Below the pieces are notes generated by a model. That model did not search any database, was not told the DNA's origin, and worked only from the letters and a program-made list of their open reading frames with translations. Source: Variovorax sp. OV700 (GTDB taxonomy: Bacteria; Pseudomonadota; Gammaproteobacteria; Burkholderiales; Burkholderiaceae_C). From it: 64,000 bases of DNA. Positions 34,828 through 44,034 of the stretch are shown piece after piece. The stretch spans positions 496,001 to 560,000 of the forward strand of contig NZ_FNDR01000003.1 in assembly GCF_900099805.1 (NCBI RefSeq), given 5' to 3'. The first letter of the stretch is position 1. Every line of letters begins with the position of its first letter. The translations under genes were made by a program, and so were the position numbers.

Positions 34828-35957
34828 TGTGGATCTGGCAAGCCAAAAAATGGCCGCACTTCGAAGTCGACGCGCAGGCGCTGCAGCCCGCGCTGTCGGC
34901 TGTGCGCCTGGCGCAGGGGCGCATGCTGGGCGTGGCGGGCAACCTTCAACTCGTCGACCTGAGCGAGCTCCAACTCGGCGAATGGACGCAGGAAGCCATC
35001 GCTACCGCGCAGATCGAGGGCGAAACGCTTCAGGTCAATTCGGTACGGGCCTCGGCGGCCCGGCGGCTGGGGCTCACGCCCGCCGATCGCGTGCCAAAGG
35101 ATGCACGCACGGAAGCCACGCTCGACATCGTTGAGGCGGCCATCGCGCGCTGGAATGAACCACTGGCAGAAGACAGGCTCCTCGATTGGCATGCCGCGCT
35201 TTTTCCAAACGGGCGAAGCGGCGTCACGCGCATCGTCACTGGTGGCTACCGTGTCCACGAAGACCCCATGCAGATCGTCACGCCGCGCATCGGCAAGCCC
35301 GACACGGTGCACTATGAAGCACCTCCTTCCCGTGATGTGCCAGCGCAGATGAAGGCGTTGCTCGAATGGTTCGAAGAAGGGCGGGAGCACCCGAAGATCG
35401 ATGGCATCGTGCGCAGCGCCATCGCACACCTATGGTTCGAAGCCATTCACCCGTTCGAAGACGGCAACGGCCGCATCGGCCGGGCGTTGAGCGACTTGGC
35501 GCTGGCGCAGGACCTGCGCAGCAACCAGCGACTGTTCAGCCTCTCGCAGCAGCTGTGGCTCGACCGCGCCGGGTACTACAACCAGCTGCAGGCTGCCAGC
35601 GCGCAGGGGCACATGGATGTCACACCCTGGGTGCGCTGGTTCATCGGCTGTATCGAAAAGGCGTGCCTCTCGACGCTGGCGCAGATCCAGGCCGCAGGCG
35701 CCAAGGCCGGGTTCTGGGCCCAACTGGACACCGCGCATCCGCAACTTACGCCGAGCCAGCGCAAAGTGTTGAACAAGCTCTATGACGCCGGTCCCGATGG
35801 ATTCCTGGGCGGCATGAGCACGGAGAAATATGTGGCCATTGCGGGCGTGTCGCGCGCCACCGCATATCGGGAACTGACCGAGATGGTGGTATCCGGCTTG
35901 CTCGAAAAAACGGGGCAGGGCAAGTCAACTCGGTACGCGCTCATCCGCTCGACGTAG
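34827..35957 (+). CDS. Fic-domain protein with DUF4172-like N-terminus and C-terminal winged helix
   Basis: The 376-residue protein has a DUF4172-type N-terminus (WIWQAKKWPHFEVD), the inhibitory helix TAQIEG at residues 60-65, the Fic active-site motif HPFEDGNGRIGR (208-219) and a C-terminal winged helix (about 308-376). Fic enzymes transfer AMP or another nucleotide moiety to target proteins; the (S/T)XXXE(G/N) segment in the N-terminus identifies a self-inhibited class II form. It has no separate antitoxin gene. The start overlaps the fourth half-site of a strong operator array, which points to autoregulation. The target is unknown. Confidence 0.92.
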   Translation: MWIWQAKKWPHFEVDAQALQPALSAVRLAQGRMLGVAGNLQLVDLSELQLGEWTQEAIATAQIEGETLQVNSVRASAARRLGLTPADRVPKDARTEATLDIVEAAIARWNEPLAEDRLLDWHAALFPNGRSGVTRIVTGGYRVHEDPMQIVTPRIGKPDTVHYEAPPSRDVPAQMKALLEWFEEGREHPKIDGIVRSAIAHLWFEAIHPFEDGNGRIGRALSDLALAQDLRSNQRLFSLSQQLWLDRAGYYNQLQAASAQGHMDVTPWVRWFIGCIEKACLSTLAQIQAAGAKAGFWAQLDTAHPQLTPSQRKVLNKLYDAGPDGFLGGMSTEKYVAIAGVSRATAYRELTEMVVSGLLEKTGQGKSTRYALIRST

Positions 35958-36037
35958 CTGCTGGCAGCACAAGAAGCACGAAAGCGCAGCCTGTAGCAAA
36001 CTCGCCCGACCTGTCCGCTTCAATTTCGTCAACGCCA

Positions 36038-36973
36038 ATGACCCAAACGCCCCCCGCCCTCGAAGTCCTCCCACGCGACCTCTCCTCCTACCGCAAGGGC
36101 AACGTCGGCATCGACTACGTGCACCGCTTCGAGTCCGGCAAGCCGGGCCCGCACGTGCTGATCAACGCACTCACGCACGGCAACGAGATCTGCGGCATGA
36201 CCGCCGCCACGCATCTGCTCGACACCAACGTGCGCCCGAAAATCGGCACGCTCACCGTGAGCTTTGCCAATGTGGAAGCGTACGAGTCCTTCGACAAGGC
36301 GCTGCCTTTCGACAGCCGCCAGCTGGTGCACAACCTCAATCGCATCTGGTCGCCCGAATGGCTCGACGGCACCGAGGACAGCCCCGAACTGCGCCGCGCG
36401 CGCGTGCTCCGTCCGGTGGTGAGCGCGGCCGACCATATCCTGGACATTCACTCCACCAGCCAGCCGGTGATTCCGTTCTGGGTGTACCCGGCGTTCGATC
36501 GCAATGCCGAGGCTGCAATGGCCATCGGCCGCCCCTCGGTGCATCTGGTGATGCCCGAGGGCCTCGGCTCCGGCACACCGCTGATCCAACATGGCCGCCA
36601 TGGCCTCCCCGAAGGCAAGGGCGTGGCGCTGGTGGCCGAATGCGGCCAGCACTTTCTGCGCTCTGCGTCGGAGCTGGCCACAGCCATCTCGCTCGATTTT
36701 CTGGCGCACTTCGGCCTCATCGACAAGGACCCGGCCGTGCCCGCGCCCGGTCCGCAACGCCGCTTCGAGTTGCTGCAAACCCACGTCATCAAGTCGGAAG
36801 AGTTTGTATTCGTGCGCCCGTTGATCGGCTTCGAGACCTTTGCCAAGGGCGAACTCATCGCCACCAACGGCTCGGACGAGATCCGCGCGCCGTGCGACGA
36901 CTGCACGATCTTCATGCCCGCGCAGCGGGTGATCGTGGGGCGGGAGGCGGTGTATTTGACGAAGCCGATCTGA
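36038..36973 (+). CDS. Succinylglutamate desuccinylase/aspartoacylase family protein
   Basis: The 311-residue M14-like zinc hydrolase has the first zinc ligands in NALTHGNEICG (His47, Glu50) and the third in ILDIHSTSQPVIPFW (about residues 133-147). It probably removes an acyl group from an N-acylated amino acid or similar compound; members with this length and no AstE context have unknown substrates. The C-terminal domain (IRAPCDDCTIFMPAQRVIVGREAVYL) is typical of the family. It is convergent with the M23 gene and 80 bases after the fic stop codon. No pathway genes accompany it. Confidence 0.88.
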   Translation: MTQTPPALEVLPRDLSSYRKGNVGIDYVHRFESGKPGPHVLINALTHGNEICGMTAATHLLDTNVRPKIGTLTVSFANVEAYESFDKALPFDSRQLVHNLNRIWSPEWLDGTEDSPELRRARVLRPVVSAADHILDIHSTSQPVIPFWVYPAFDRNAEAAMAIGRPSVHLVMPEGLGSGTPLIQHGRHGLPEGKGVALVAECGQHFLRSASELATAISLDFLAHFGLIDKDPAVPAPGPQRRFELLQTHVIKSEEFVFVRPLIGFETFAKGELIATNGSDEIRAPCDDCTIFMPAQRVIVGREAVYLTKPI

Positions 36974-36988
36974 GGTCGGAGTGGCGAC

Positions 36989-37897
36989 TCAAGCCGCAAT
37001 GAACAGCGCCGGATCCACCATCGCCCGATTCAGCATCACGGACCAATGCAGATGCGGCCCCGTCACGCGCCCGGTGGCGCCCACGGCGGCAAGCTGCTCG
37101 CCGGTCTTGAGCACGTCGCCTACCTTCACATCCACCCGGCTCAGGTGGCAATACATCGTCAGCAAACCGCCGCCGTGGTCGAGCCACACCGTGCCGCCGT
37201 TGAAGAAATAGTCGCCCGTGTCGATCACTCGCCCCGGCAACGGCGCCAGCACGGGCGTGCCGGTGCCAGCCGCGATGTCCATGCCGCTGTGCGGATTGCG
37301 CGACTGGCCGTTGAACACGCGGCGCAGGCCGAACGAGCTGGAGCGGCGGCCCGGCACGGGGACACGCATCTGCAGCGACGCATCGGGCCGCAGGTCGGTG
37401 AAGGTTGCCATCACGGTGGCCAGGTGCGCGCGTTCTCGTTCATAGCGTGCTTCGTCGTCGGGCGACAGGTCGACCGTGCGCGGTGGCACCGTGAGGCGTT
37501 GCTCGCGGTACTGCTTGGGGGCCACGGTGTAGGCGACCTGTTTTTCGGCGCTGCTCTCGGAGCGCGCAACGATGCTTGCGTCGCCTGGCGTGGCGGCGAG
37601 CGGAATGCCCACCAACGCTGTCCATTCGATGGCGTCGCCCAGCACGAGCAATGGCACATCGCCTGAAAAGGCGGCCGGTCGTTTGGCGCTCGGACCGAGC
37701 GACAGGCGTGCTACGCCGCCCGGCACCTGGGACGCGTGCGGCCAGACGTCGGGCCGCTGTTGTTGCTTCGGCTTCGCTGGGGGCGCGGCACTGACGTGCG
37801 CTACAGGCAGCGCGAGCAAGCTCAGCGTGCCGAGCAACGCGCGGCGGCGATTCAGGACGGGCGAGAGGAGATCGGGAAGATGGGTTTGGTTGCGCAT
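36989..37897 (-). CDS. M23-family metallopeptidase (LytM/peptidoglycan hydrolase-like)
   Basis: The 302-residue protein begins with an N-terminal export signal (LNRRRALLGTLSLLALPVAHVSAA) and ends with an M23 peptidase domain. The zinc ligands appear in NPHSGMDIAAGTGTPV and GPHLHWSVMLN, with GMDIAAG, GDYFFNGGTVWLDHGGGLLTMYCHLS and VGATGRVTG as flanking motifs. M23 enzymes cut peptidoglycan crosslinks or activate amidases; activity here is probable. A middle region (residues 30-180) is a beta-strand rich domain of unknown role. The next gene is the pseudouridine synthase on the same strand. Confidence 0.87.
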   Translation of the reverse strand: MRNQTHLPDLLSPVLNRRRALLGTLSLLALPVAHVSAAPPAKPKQQQRPDVWPHASQVPGGVARLSLGPSAKRPAAFSGDVPLLVLGDAIEWTALVGIPLAATPGDASIVARSESSAEKQVAYTVAPKQYREQRLTVPPRTVDLSPDDEARYERERAHLATVMATFTDLRPDASLQMRVPVPGRRSSSFGLRRVFNGQSRNPHSGMDIAAGTGTPVLAPLPGRVIDTGDYFFNGGTVWLDHGGGLLTMYCHLSRVDVKVGDVLKTGEQLAAVGATGRVTGPHLHWSVMLNRAMVDPALFIAA

Positions 37898-37936
37898 AAG
37901 GGCGAATGAATGAAGGTGTGCGGCGGCACTGCCTCG

Positions 37937-38485
37937 CTACTCCAGCCAGGTGCCGGGCGCCAATCCGTCCAGCGTGTGCGGCCCGATGGCGGCGCGAATC
38001 AGACGCAGGGTGGGAAGCCCCACGGCGGCAGTCATGCGCCGCACCTGGCGGTTGCGGCCTTCGCTGATCGCCAGTTCCAGCCACGCGGTCGGAATGCTCT
38101 TGCGTTCGCGAATGGGCGGTTGCCGTGCCCACACATCGGGCGGTGGGTCGAGCAGGCGTGCACGGGCCGGGCGCGTGAGGCCATCGTTGAGCTGCACGCC
38201 TTGGCGCAACGCGGCAAGCGCCTCTTCAGTGGGCACGCCTTCCACCTGCACCCAATAGGTTTTCTCCATCTTGAAGCGCGGATCGGCGATGCGCGCCTGA
38301 AGCTGGCCGTCGTTGGTGAGCAGCAGCAGGCCCTCGCTGTCGGCATCGAGGCGGCCGGCGACATAGACGTCAGGAATGTCGATGAAGTCTTTCAGCCCGC
38401 GCCAGCGGCCCTCGGGCGTGAACTGGCTGAGCACGCCGTAGGGTTTGTTGAAGCGGATCAGGCGGGAAGGAATTACTTTCCCCAG
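37937..38485 (-). CDS. RluE/RsuA-type pseudouridine synthase, start codon unresolved
   Basis: The product has the family pattern [22 protein letters not shown] followed by [19 protein letters not shown] (catalytic aspartate) and [16 protein letters not shown], as in RluE and relatives that modify 23S or 16S rRNA. It lacks an S4 domain. Between the conserved IRFNKPYG segment and the glnS stop codon there is no ATG, GTG or TTG in frame. The possible starts are a CTG at 38485 that overlaps glnS by 13 bases, or TTG at 38632, which would overlap glnS by 160 bases. I use the CTG; a start error or a non-standard start is possible. Confidence 0.75.
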   Translation of the reverse strand: MGKVIPSRLIRFNKPYGVLSQFTPEGRWRGLKDFIDIPDVYVAGRLDADSEGLLLLTNDGQLQARIADPRFKMEKTYWVQVEGVPTEEALAALRQGVQLNDGLTRPARARLLDPPPDVWARQPPIRERKSIPTAWLELAISEGRNRQVRRMTAAVGLPTLRLIRAAIGPHTLDGLAPGTWLE

Positions 38486-40287
38486 CTGTCCCGCATGCCC
38501 GCGGCGCGATTGAACACCCGCTTGCCGCTTGCACCAGCCTTCGCATCGAGCACGAAGTACCCGTGCCGCTCGAACTGAATCCCGACACCGGGTTCGGCCT
38601 TGGCCAGCGAAGGCTCCACAAAGGCCGAGCAAACCTCCAGGCTCTGCTTGTTCAACTCGTCCAGCAGTTCACCGCTGCCCGGATTCGCCGCCGAGAACAG
38701 CCGCTCATACAAGCGCACTTCAGCCTGCACCGCATCCGCCGAGGCCACCCAAGTGATGTTGCCCTTCACCTTGATGGCGTCCGCGCCGGGCGTGCCGCTC
38801 TTGGTGTCGGGCACGAGCGTGGCCTGCACTTCGATGAGCTTGCCGCTCGCGTCCTTGGTGCCGCCGGTGCATTCGATGACGTGGCCGTATTTGAGCCGCA
38901 CCTTGTTGCCGGGGAACAGTCGGAAGAAGCCCTTGGGCTGCACTTCTTCGTAGTCGGTGCGCTCGATCCACACCTCGCGGCCGAGCTTGAAGTCGCGCCT
39001 GCCCATTTCGGGGTGGTGCGGGTGCACGGGGGCGGAGCAGTCGTCCAGGACGTCGTCGCCGCCCATGAGTTCGCCCCAGTTGGTAATGACCAGCTTCACA
39101 GGATCCAGCACGGCCATGGCGCGCGGTGCGATGGGGTCGAGCGTGTCGCGCAACGCGGCCTCAAGGCTCGCGTAGTCGATCCAGCCGCCGGACTTGGTGG
39201 TGCCGCTGCGTTCGCAGAACAGGCGCAGCGCCTCGGGCGTATAGCCGCGGCGGCGCAGGCCGGCCAGGGTGGGCATGCGGGGGTCGTCCCAGCCGTCGAC
39301 GTGCTTTTCTTCGACCAGCTGGCGCAGCTTGCGCTTGCTGGTCATCACGTGCGTGACGTTCAGCCGCGCAAATTCATATTGGCGCGGATGCGGGCTGGCG
39401 ATGAGGCCGCCTTCGGCCAAACGGTCGAGCAACCAGTCGTAGAAGGGGCGCTGGTCTTCGAACTCCAGCGTGCAGATGGAATGGGTGATCTGCTCCAGCG
39501 CGTCTTCGATGGGATGCGCAAAGGTGTACATCGGGTAGATGCACCACTTGTCGCCGGTGTTGTGGTGAGTGGCCCGGCGCACGCGGTACAGCGCGGGGTC
39601 GCGCATGTTGATGTTGGTGCTGGCCATGTCGATCTTGGCGCGCAGGATGGCAGCGCCGTCGGCCACCTGGCCATCACGCATGGCGCGAAAGCGCGCAAGG
39701 TTTTCCTCGGGCGTGCGGGTGCGGAAGGGGCTGTCGGTGCCGGGCGTGTTGAAGTCGCCGCGGTTCGCGCGAACTTCGTCGGCCGTCTGTTCGTCCACGT
39801 AAGCGAGGCCGGCGCCAATCAGGTACTCGGCCGCGCGGTACATGAAGTCGAAGTAGTCGCTCGCAAAGTATTCGTGCGGCTGCAGGGTGCCCGGCGCGCT
39901 GGGGCGGTCGGCCAGGTAGGTCTCGTAGCCGAGCCACTGGACGGCATCGCGGATGGAATCGACGTATTCCTGTTCTTCTTTCTCCGGGTTGGTGTCGTCG
40001 AAGCGCAGATGACACACGCCGCCGTATTCCCTGGCCAGCTCGAAATTGAGCCAGATGCTCTTGGCATGGCCGATGTGCAGGTAGCCGTTGGGTTCGGGCG
40101 GAAAGCGCATGCGCACCTTGGCCGGATCGGCCATGCCCTGGGCGTGATGGGCGGCGTCGCCGGGCGAACCGCCCCATTTGCGGCCAGAATAGGCACCCTG
40201 CGCGAGGTCGTTTTCGATCACGTGGCGCAAGAAATTACTCGGTGCAGCGGCTGTTTTTGCGCTGTCTTTGTCGGTCGGGGAGGTCAT
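38473..40287 (-). CDS. glnS: Glutaminyl-tRNA synthetase
   Basis: The 604-residue class I synthetase charges tRNA-Gln. It has the HIGH motif in [17 protein letters not shown] (about residues 68-84) and a KMSKS-like segment [28 protein letters not shown] near 320. The C-terminal anticodon-binding beta-barrels ([38 protein letters not shown]) are complete. The last residues MRDSWGK are followed by TAA. N-terminal residues 1-45 are a divergent extension with [16 protein letters not shown] before SNFLRHVI. It is the first gene of a minus-strand group that continues with the pseudouridine synthase. Confidence 0.95.
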   Translation of the reverse strand: MTSPTDKDSAKTAAAPSNFLRHVIENDLAQGAYSGRKWGGSPGDAAHHAQGMADPAKVRMRFPPEPNGYLHIGHAKSIWLNFELAREYGGVCHLRFDDTNPEKEEQEYVDSIRDAVQWLGYETYLADRPSAPGTLQPHEYFASDYFDFMYRAAEYLIGAGLAYVDEQTADEVRANRGDFNTPGTDSPFRTRTPEENLARFRAMRDGQVADGAAILRAKIDMASTNINMRDPALYRVRRATHHNTGDKWCIYPMYTFAHPIEDALEQITHSICTLEFEDQRPFYDWLLDRLAEGGLIASPHPRQYEFARLNVTHVMTSKRKLRQLVEEKHVDGWDDPRMPTLAGLRRRGYTPEALRLFCERSGTTKSGGWIDYASLEAALRDTLDPIAPRAMAVLDPVKLVITNWGELMGGDDVLDDCSAPVHPHHPEMGRRDFKLGREVWIERTDYEEVQPKGFFRLFPGNKVRLKYGHVIECTGGTKDASGKLIEVQATLVPDTKSGTPGADAIKVKGNITWVASADAVQAEVRLYERLFSAANPGSGELLDELNKQSLEVCSAFVEPSLAKAEPGVGIQFERHGYFVLDAKAGASGKRVFNRAAGMRDSWGK

Positions 40288-40421
40288 TGCGGCATTCTAG
40301 AGTGCACCCCCTGCCAGTTACCTTTGGCAACGTTCTTCACATTGCGGCGGGCAACCGCTTTGCATTTGGCGCGTTCAATACATACATGGGCGGGAAACGC
40401 CCCAACCAGGAGTCCAAGATC

Positions 40422-40769
40422 ATGAGCCTCACACGTTCAACCTTTTTCAAATGGGCCGCCGCGGGTGTCGTGGCAGCCGGTGCATTGTTTGCGGCCACTT
40501 CGGCCAGTGCTCGTGGTGACGTGAGCTGGTCGGTGGGCGTGGGCCTGCCAGGGGTGGCTGTGGGAGTGGGCGCTCCAGCCTACTACCCGGCGCCGGTGTA
40601 CGCGGCCCCTGCGCCCGTGTACTACGACGCGCCGCCCCCGGTTTATTACCGTCCGCCGCCGCCCGTCTACTACCGTCCGGCCCCGGTGTACTACGCGCCG
40701 CCGGCCTACTACGCGCCCCGCTACTACGGTCCGCGCGGCTATCACCACGGCCATCGCCACTGGCGCTAA
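40422..40769 (+). CDS. Exported Tyr/Pro-repeat protein, hypothetical
   Basis: The 115-residue protein has a signal peptide (FKWAAAGVVAAGALFAATSASA) and a mature part dominated by PxPVYY units: PAPVYAAPAPVYYDAPPPVYYR and PPPPVYYRPAPVYYAPP, ending in a His-rich GYHHGHRHWR. The composition suggests an extracytoplasmic, extended or aggregated surface protein; similar YXP-rich proteins are common in Burkholderiales and of unknown function. The ATG follows CCAGGAGTCC with good spacing. It is divergent from glnS by 134 bases and ends before an intrinsic terminator. Confidence 0.72.
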   Translation: MSLTRSTFFKWAAAGVVAAGALFAATSASARGDVSWSVGVGLPGVAVGVGAPAYYPAPVYAAPAPVYYDAPPPVYYRPPPPVYYRPAPVYYAPPAYYAPRYYGPRGYHHGHRHWR

Positions 40770-40800
40770 GCGGTAGCTGAGGCGGAATTTCCGCCATGTG

Positions 40801-40832
40801 AAAAAGCCGGTCCCTCAGGGCCGGCTTTTTTA
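40801..40832. terminator. Bidirectional intrinsic terminator
   Basis: AAAAAGCCGG and CCGGCTTTTT form a 10-bp stem around TCCCTCAGGG, with a T-run on the plus strand and the mirrored A-run acting as a T-run on the minus strand. It lies between the Tyr/Pro-repeat gene (plus) and the LytTR response regulator gene (minus), so it can end both. Confidence 0.85.
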
Positions 40833-40855
40833 TGTGCGTTTCGAGCCTGCTTATT

Positions 40856-41689
40856 TCACATTGCGCGAAACAGGTGCCCGTAAAGCCGGCTGACCGGAAT
40901 TTTCTCGGGCCGGCCGCGCAAGTCCAGATGCAACTTGCCCGCCTCGTCGCGGTGTACGGCCTCGATGGCCGAGCTGCGCACCACCACCGCACGGTGTACT
41001 TGCCAGAAGACCTCGGGGTCGAGTTGGGTCAGCAGCTGCTTCAGCGGCGTGCGAATCAGGTATTCGTGCGTGGCGGTGAGCACGCGAATGTATTTGTCCG
41101 CCGCCTCGAAATACAGCACCTCGTCCATCGGGACCATGCGCACGGTGCTGCCGCCGGCTTCACTGGCTGCAATCATCCGGAGCGGGGCGGTGGCTGGTGC
41201 CTGCGCGCCGCCGGACGCAGCCGAAAGCACCTGGCGCCACTGCGCAAGGGTTTGCTCCAACACTTCGTCGGCTCCGTGCGGGGCCGGTTTCGATGGCTGC
41301 TGTGCGGTCAAGGCCTGCTGCAGCCGCAGCACGGTCTTGCGCAGGCGCTCGGGCTGCACCGGCTTGAGCACGTAGTCGATGGCCTGGGTTTCAAAGGCGC
41401 GGGCGGCGTATTCGTCGTAGGCGGTCACGAACACCAGCTGCGGCATGGGCGCCTCGTCGGTCGGCCAGCTGTCGGCCAGTTCGGCGGCAGCGCCCAGGCC
41501 GTCGAGGCCGGGCATGCGAATGTCGAAGAACAGTACCTGCGGCAGCAGGCGGAGCGCCTCGCGGACGGCGCCGCGGCCGTCGCCGGTGGTGGCAAGCACC
41601 TGCAGTTCAGGCCATGCAGCGGCCAGTTCGGCCTTGAGCGCCTGGGCAAGCAGGGGCTCGTCTTCGGCAATGAGGGCGGTGGGGTTCAT
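40856..41689 (-). CDS. LytTR-family response regulator (AlgR/LytR type)
   Basis: The 277-residue regulator has a receiver domain (ALIAEDEPLLAQAL; phosphoacceptor aspartate in VLFFDIRMPGLDG; lysine in YVLKPVQPERL) and a C-terminal LytTR DNA-binding domain (MIAASEAGGSTVRMVPMDEVLYFEAADKYIRVLTATHEYLIRTPLKQLL...FWQVHRAVVV). A Pro/Ala-rich linker of about 50 residues joins them. It is last in a five-gene operon and its start codon overlaps the kinase stop (ATGA). It ends in front of a two-way terminator. Its direct targets are unknown; the divergent RND pump promoter region is one candidate. Confidence 0.9.
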   Translation of the reverse strand: MNPTALIAEDEPLLAQALKAELAAAWPELQVLATTGDGRGAVREALRLLPQVLFFDIRMPGLDGLGAAAELADSWPTDEAPMPQLVFVTAYDEYAARAFETQAIDYVLKPVQPERLRKTVLRLQQALTAQQPSKPAPHGADEVLEQTLAQWRQVLSAASGGAQAPATAPLRMIAASEAGGSTVRMVPMDEVLYFEAADKYIRVLTATHEYLIRTPLKQLLTQLDPEVFWQVHRAVVVRSSAIEAVHRDEAGKLHLDLRGRPEKIPVSRLYGHLFRAM

Positions 41690-42756
41690 GCGCGTGGGGG
41701 CAAGGGAAAGCTGATGATGGTGCGGGTACCGCCCGCGGGCTCGGGGCCCAGGCTCATGTGGCCCTGGTCGCCGTACACGGTGGCCAGCCGTTCGCGGACC
41801 TGCGCGAGCCCGAAACCGCCGCCTTCCGACGGCGACGGGTTTGCGTCGAGGCCGACCCCGGTGTCGCTCACTTCGATGACCAGCCGGTCAGCCTCCTGGC
41901 GGGCGCGCACCATGATATTGCCGCCTTCGACCTTGGGCTCGAGCCCGTGGCGGATGCTGTTTTCCACCAGCGGCTGAAGCAGCAGCGGCGGCACGGGCGT
42001 GTCGCGCAAATCTTCCGGCAGATCGAGCGTGTAGCGCAGGCGCTCGCCCATGCGCACGGACATCAGCTCGAGATAGTCGGCAAGGCGTTCGAACTCGGCC
42101 GACAGCGGATGCGCCAGGGCGCGCGAGCCGCTGAGCGTCATGCGCAGGTAGTTGTTGAGGCGGTCGAGCATGGCCACGGCGCGCGGCGGATCGAGGGTGA
42201 TCAGCACGCGCAGGTTCGCCAGCGTGTTGAACAGCATGTGCGGCTCCAGCTGCGTCTCCAGCAGCTTGAGCCGTGCCTCGGTGGCATTGCGCTGCGCCAG
42301 GTCGAGCTGGCTTTGCATGTGCTTGCTCTTGCCGAGGCTGAAAAAGAAGAAGCACATGCCGATGGTGGCAACCAGGGTGATGATGATGGTCGAGGCCATC
42401 TTGCGCGCGGCGAGGTTGCGGAACTCGAGCGGCGGCGCGCCGACCCAGGCGTCGCCGATGACGTTGCCGCCCAGAAAGCCGACGGTGATACCCAGCGCTA
42501 TCAGCCCATAGCTCCAGAGGCCGTGCGGCCACAGCACCTCCTTGTGACCGCTCAGAAGCAACCGGCCGGTGTCGATGACGAGCCAACAGATCGTTCCGAT
42601 CGACAGCGAATACACCATCTGGGATTCCCAACTGCCGTTGCCCGAGATGGCCAACGCGGAAGCGATGAGGCAGCAGAAGGCGACGGTGATCAGGCCATGC
42701 CGAAGCATGCCGCGGACGTTCTCCGCGCGGAAACGAGGGAGCGCCTCAACACTCAT
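41686..42756 (-). CDS. LytS/AlgZ-type sensor histidine kinase
   Basis: The 356-residue kinase has an N-terminal membrane region of about four helices (residues 25-165) and the cytoplasmic His-kinase PF06580 type: KLLETQLEPHMLFNTLANLRVLI carries the phosphorylated histidine, and PLLLQPLVENSIRHGLEPK and VIEVSDTGVGL form the ATP-binding region. The EPHMLFN variant in place of NPHFLFN occurs in the AlgZ group. Its ATG and stop each overlap neighbours by 4 bases, so it is translationally coupled to the 2TM gene and to the LytTR regulator. No periplasmic ligand domain is seen; it probably senses the membrane itself. Confidence 0.9.
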   Translation of the reverse strand: MSVEALPRFRAENVRGMLRHGLITVAFCCLIASALAISGNGSWESQMVYSLSIGTICWLVIDTGRLLLSGHKEVLWPHGLWSYGLIALGITVGFLGGNVIGDAWVGAPPLEFRNLAARKMASTIIITLVATIGMCFFFFSLGKSKHMQSQLDLAQRNATEARLKLLETQLEPHMLFNTLANLRVLITLDPPRAVAMLDRLNNYLRMTLSGSRALAHPLSAEFERLADYLELMSVRMGERLRYTLDLPEDLRDTPVPPLLLQPLVENSIRHGLEPKVEGGNIMVRARQEADRLVIEVSDTGVGLDANPSPSEGGGFGLAQVRERLATVYGDQGHMSLGPEPAGGTRTIISFPLPPRA

Positions 42757-43055
42757 CCGCGCTCTCCGGAGCGCAGAGCGCGCCGTTCGCGCTCCACCAG
42801 CCGGTCGTAGAAATTGCCGCCAGGCGCAACGAACCAGATCACGGCGCCGTGTATGAGAAGGCCCAGGCCCCAGCCCATGAGCGGGTACACCGCCCAGGTA
42901 TGGCCGCGCGATGCCGAGAGCACCACCAGCCCGAGATTGACCAGAACGTAGACGAAGGCATGGATGTACCAGCCCATCTTGGCACGGGCGCGGCGGCGGG
43001 CAAGTCGCTCGACGTCGGAGGAAGAGGGGTTCGAATTGGATGCAGCGGTGTTCAT
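42753..43055 (-). CDS. 2TM-domain protein
   Basis: The 100-residue protein has two transmembrane helices (GWYIHAFVYVLVNLGLVVLSAS and LGLLIHGAVIWFVAP) separated by a short loop with a conserved WAVYPLMGWG, which matches the 2TM domain family. A Ser/Asn-rich N-terminus and a basic RRRARAK stretch precede them, and the C-terminus is basic (LVERERRALRSGERG). Such domains are often fused to LytTR or histidine kinases; here it stands as its own gene, coupled by 4-base overlaps with the fatty-acid hydroxylase and the kinase. Confidence 0.83.
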   Translation of the reverse strand: MNTAASNSNPSSSDVERLARRRARAKMGWYIHAFVYVLVNLGLVVLSASRGHTWAVYPLMGWGLGLLIHGAVIWFVAPGGNFYDRLVERERRALRSGERG

Positions 43056-44002
43056 GACAGCTCCTTGAATTGGACAGGAATGAGATCGGTGGCGGCGGGC
43101 AATGATGATGGTGGTCGCACAGCCGCCCGCTCGCGCAGTTCCTCGGTCGTCTCGCCCGGCCCGTCGGGCTGCCAGCCTGGCGGCATGAGAAGGTAGCCGA
43201 TGAAAGCCCGCGCCGAGCGCGCCGCGCGCAGGTCGCGCAGCAGTGCACGCCAATGGGTGAATTCGATCTCGAAGATGTTGTTGGACACCATCGGCTTCAC
43301 CAGCCCGTAGCGGCAGGGAAGGTCGGCGCGCTCCGGAATGTAGGTGCCGAACAGGCGATCGAACACGATCAGCACGCCGCCGTAGTTGCCGTCCAGGTAT
43401 TCCAGGTTCGAGGCGTGGTGCACGCGGTGGGCCGATGGCGTATTGAGCACCCATTCCAGTGGCCCCAGCTTCGGAATCCAGGTGGCGTGAATCCAGAACT
43501 GGTACAGCAGGTTCAGCGTGAGCATCAGCAGGATCACCTTCGGCGGCATGCCCAGCAGCGGCGCGAGCATGAAGAAAGCGAGCGTGCCGGTGAGCCGGCC
43601 CGTCCAGCCGAAGCGGTAGGCGGCCGACAGGTTCAGCTGGTTCGGCGAATGGTGGATGGCGTGCGTGCACCAGAACCAGCGCACCCGGTGCGCGGCGCGG
43701 TGGTACCAGTAGTAGCAGAACTCCTGGCCGACGAAGCAGGCGACCCAGCCGCTCCAGTGGCCCATGGGCAGCGTGAAGAGGCGGTGGTTCCAGAACCAGT
43801 CCATCGCGCCGGTCCAGAAGGCCAGCGGCAGCAACCAGCGCAGGGGATACTCGCGCACCAGGAAGTCGACCACGGAAACGCCGGCGGCCTTCCAGTCGTA
43901 GCTGCCCCAGCCGTTGCGCCACGACAGCACCAGCGCCTCGGCGATGGAAGCGGCGAGCACCACCGTGACGGCAATCTGGAGGATCAACAAGAGCACGGTC
44001 AT
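43052..44002 (-). CDS. Fatty acid hydroxylase/sterol desaturase family membrane enzyme
   Basis: The 316-residue protein has several transmembrane helices and the three histidine boxes of di-iron membrane hydroxylases: YYWYHRAAHRVRWFW (HX3H), CTHAIHHSPNQLN (HX2HH) and SAHRVHHASNLEY (HX2HH), within about residues 100-220. It may hydroxylate or desaturate a membrane lipid. Its C-terminus extends about 40 residues beyond the core (GPGETTEELRERAAVRPP). It is coupled to the 2TM gene by 4 bases, so the lipid enzyme, the small membrane protein and the kinase are made together. Confidence 0.88.
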   Translation of the reverse strand: MTVLLLILQIAVTVVLAASIAEALVLSWRNGWGSYDWKAAGVSVVDFLVREYPLRWLLPLAFWTGAMDWFWNHRLFTLPMGHWSGWVACFVGQEFCYYWYHRAAHRVRWFWCTHAIHHSPNQLNLSAAYRFGWTGRLTGTLAFFMLAPLLGMPPKVILLMLTLNLLYQFWIHATWIPKLGPLEWVLNTPSAHRVHHASNLEYLDGNYGGVLIVFDRLFGTYIPERADLPCRYGLVKPMVSNNIFEIEFTHWRALLRDLRAARSARAFIGYLLMPPGWQPDGPGETTEELRERAAVRPPSSLPAATDLIPVQFKELS

Positions 44003-44034
44003 GGTGGTTCCTGGAATGTGCGCCGGCGGCGATC

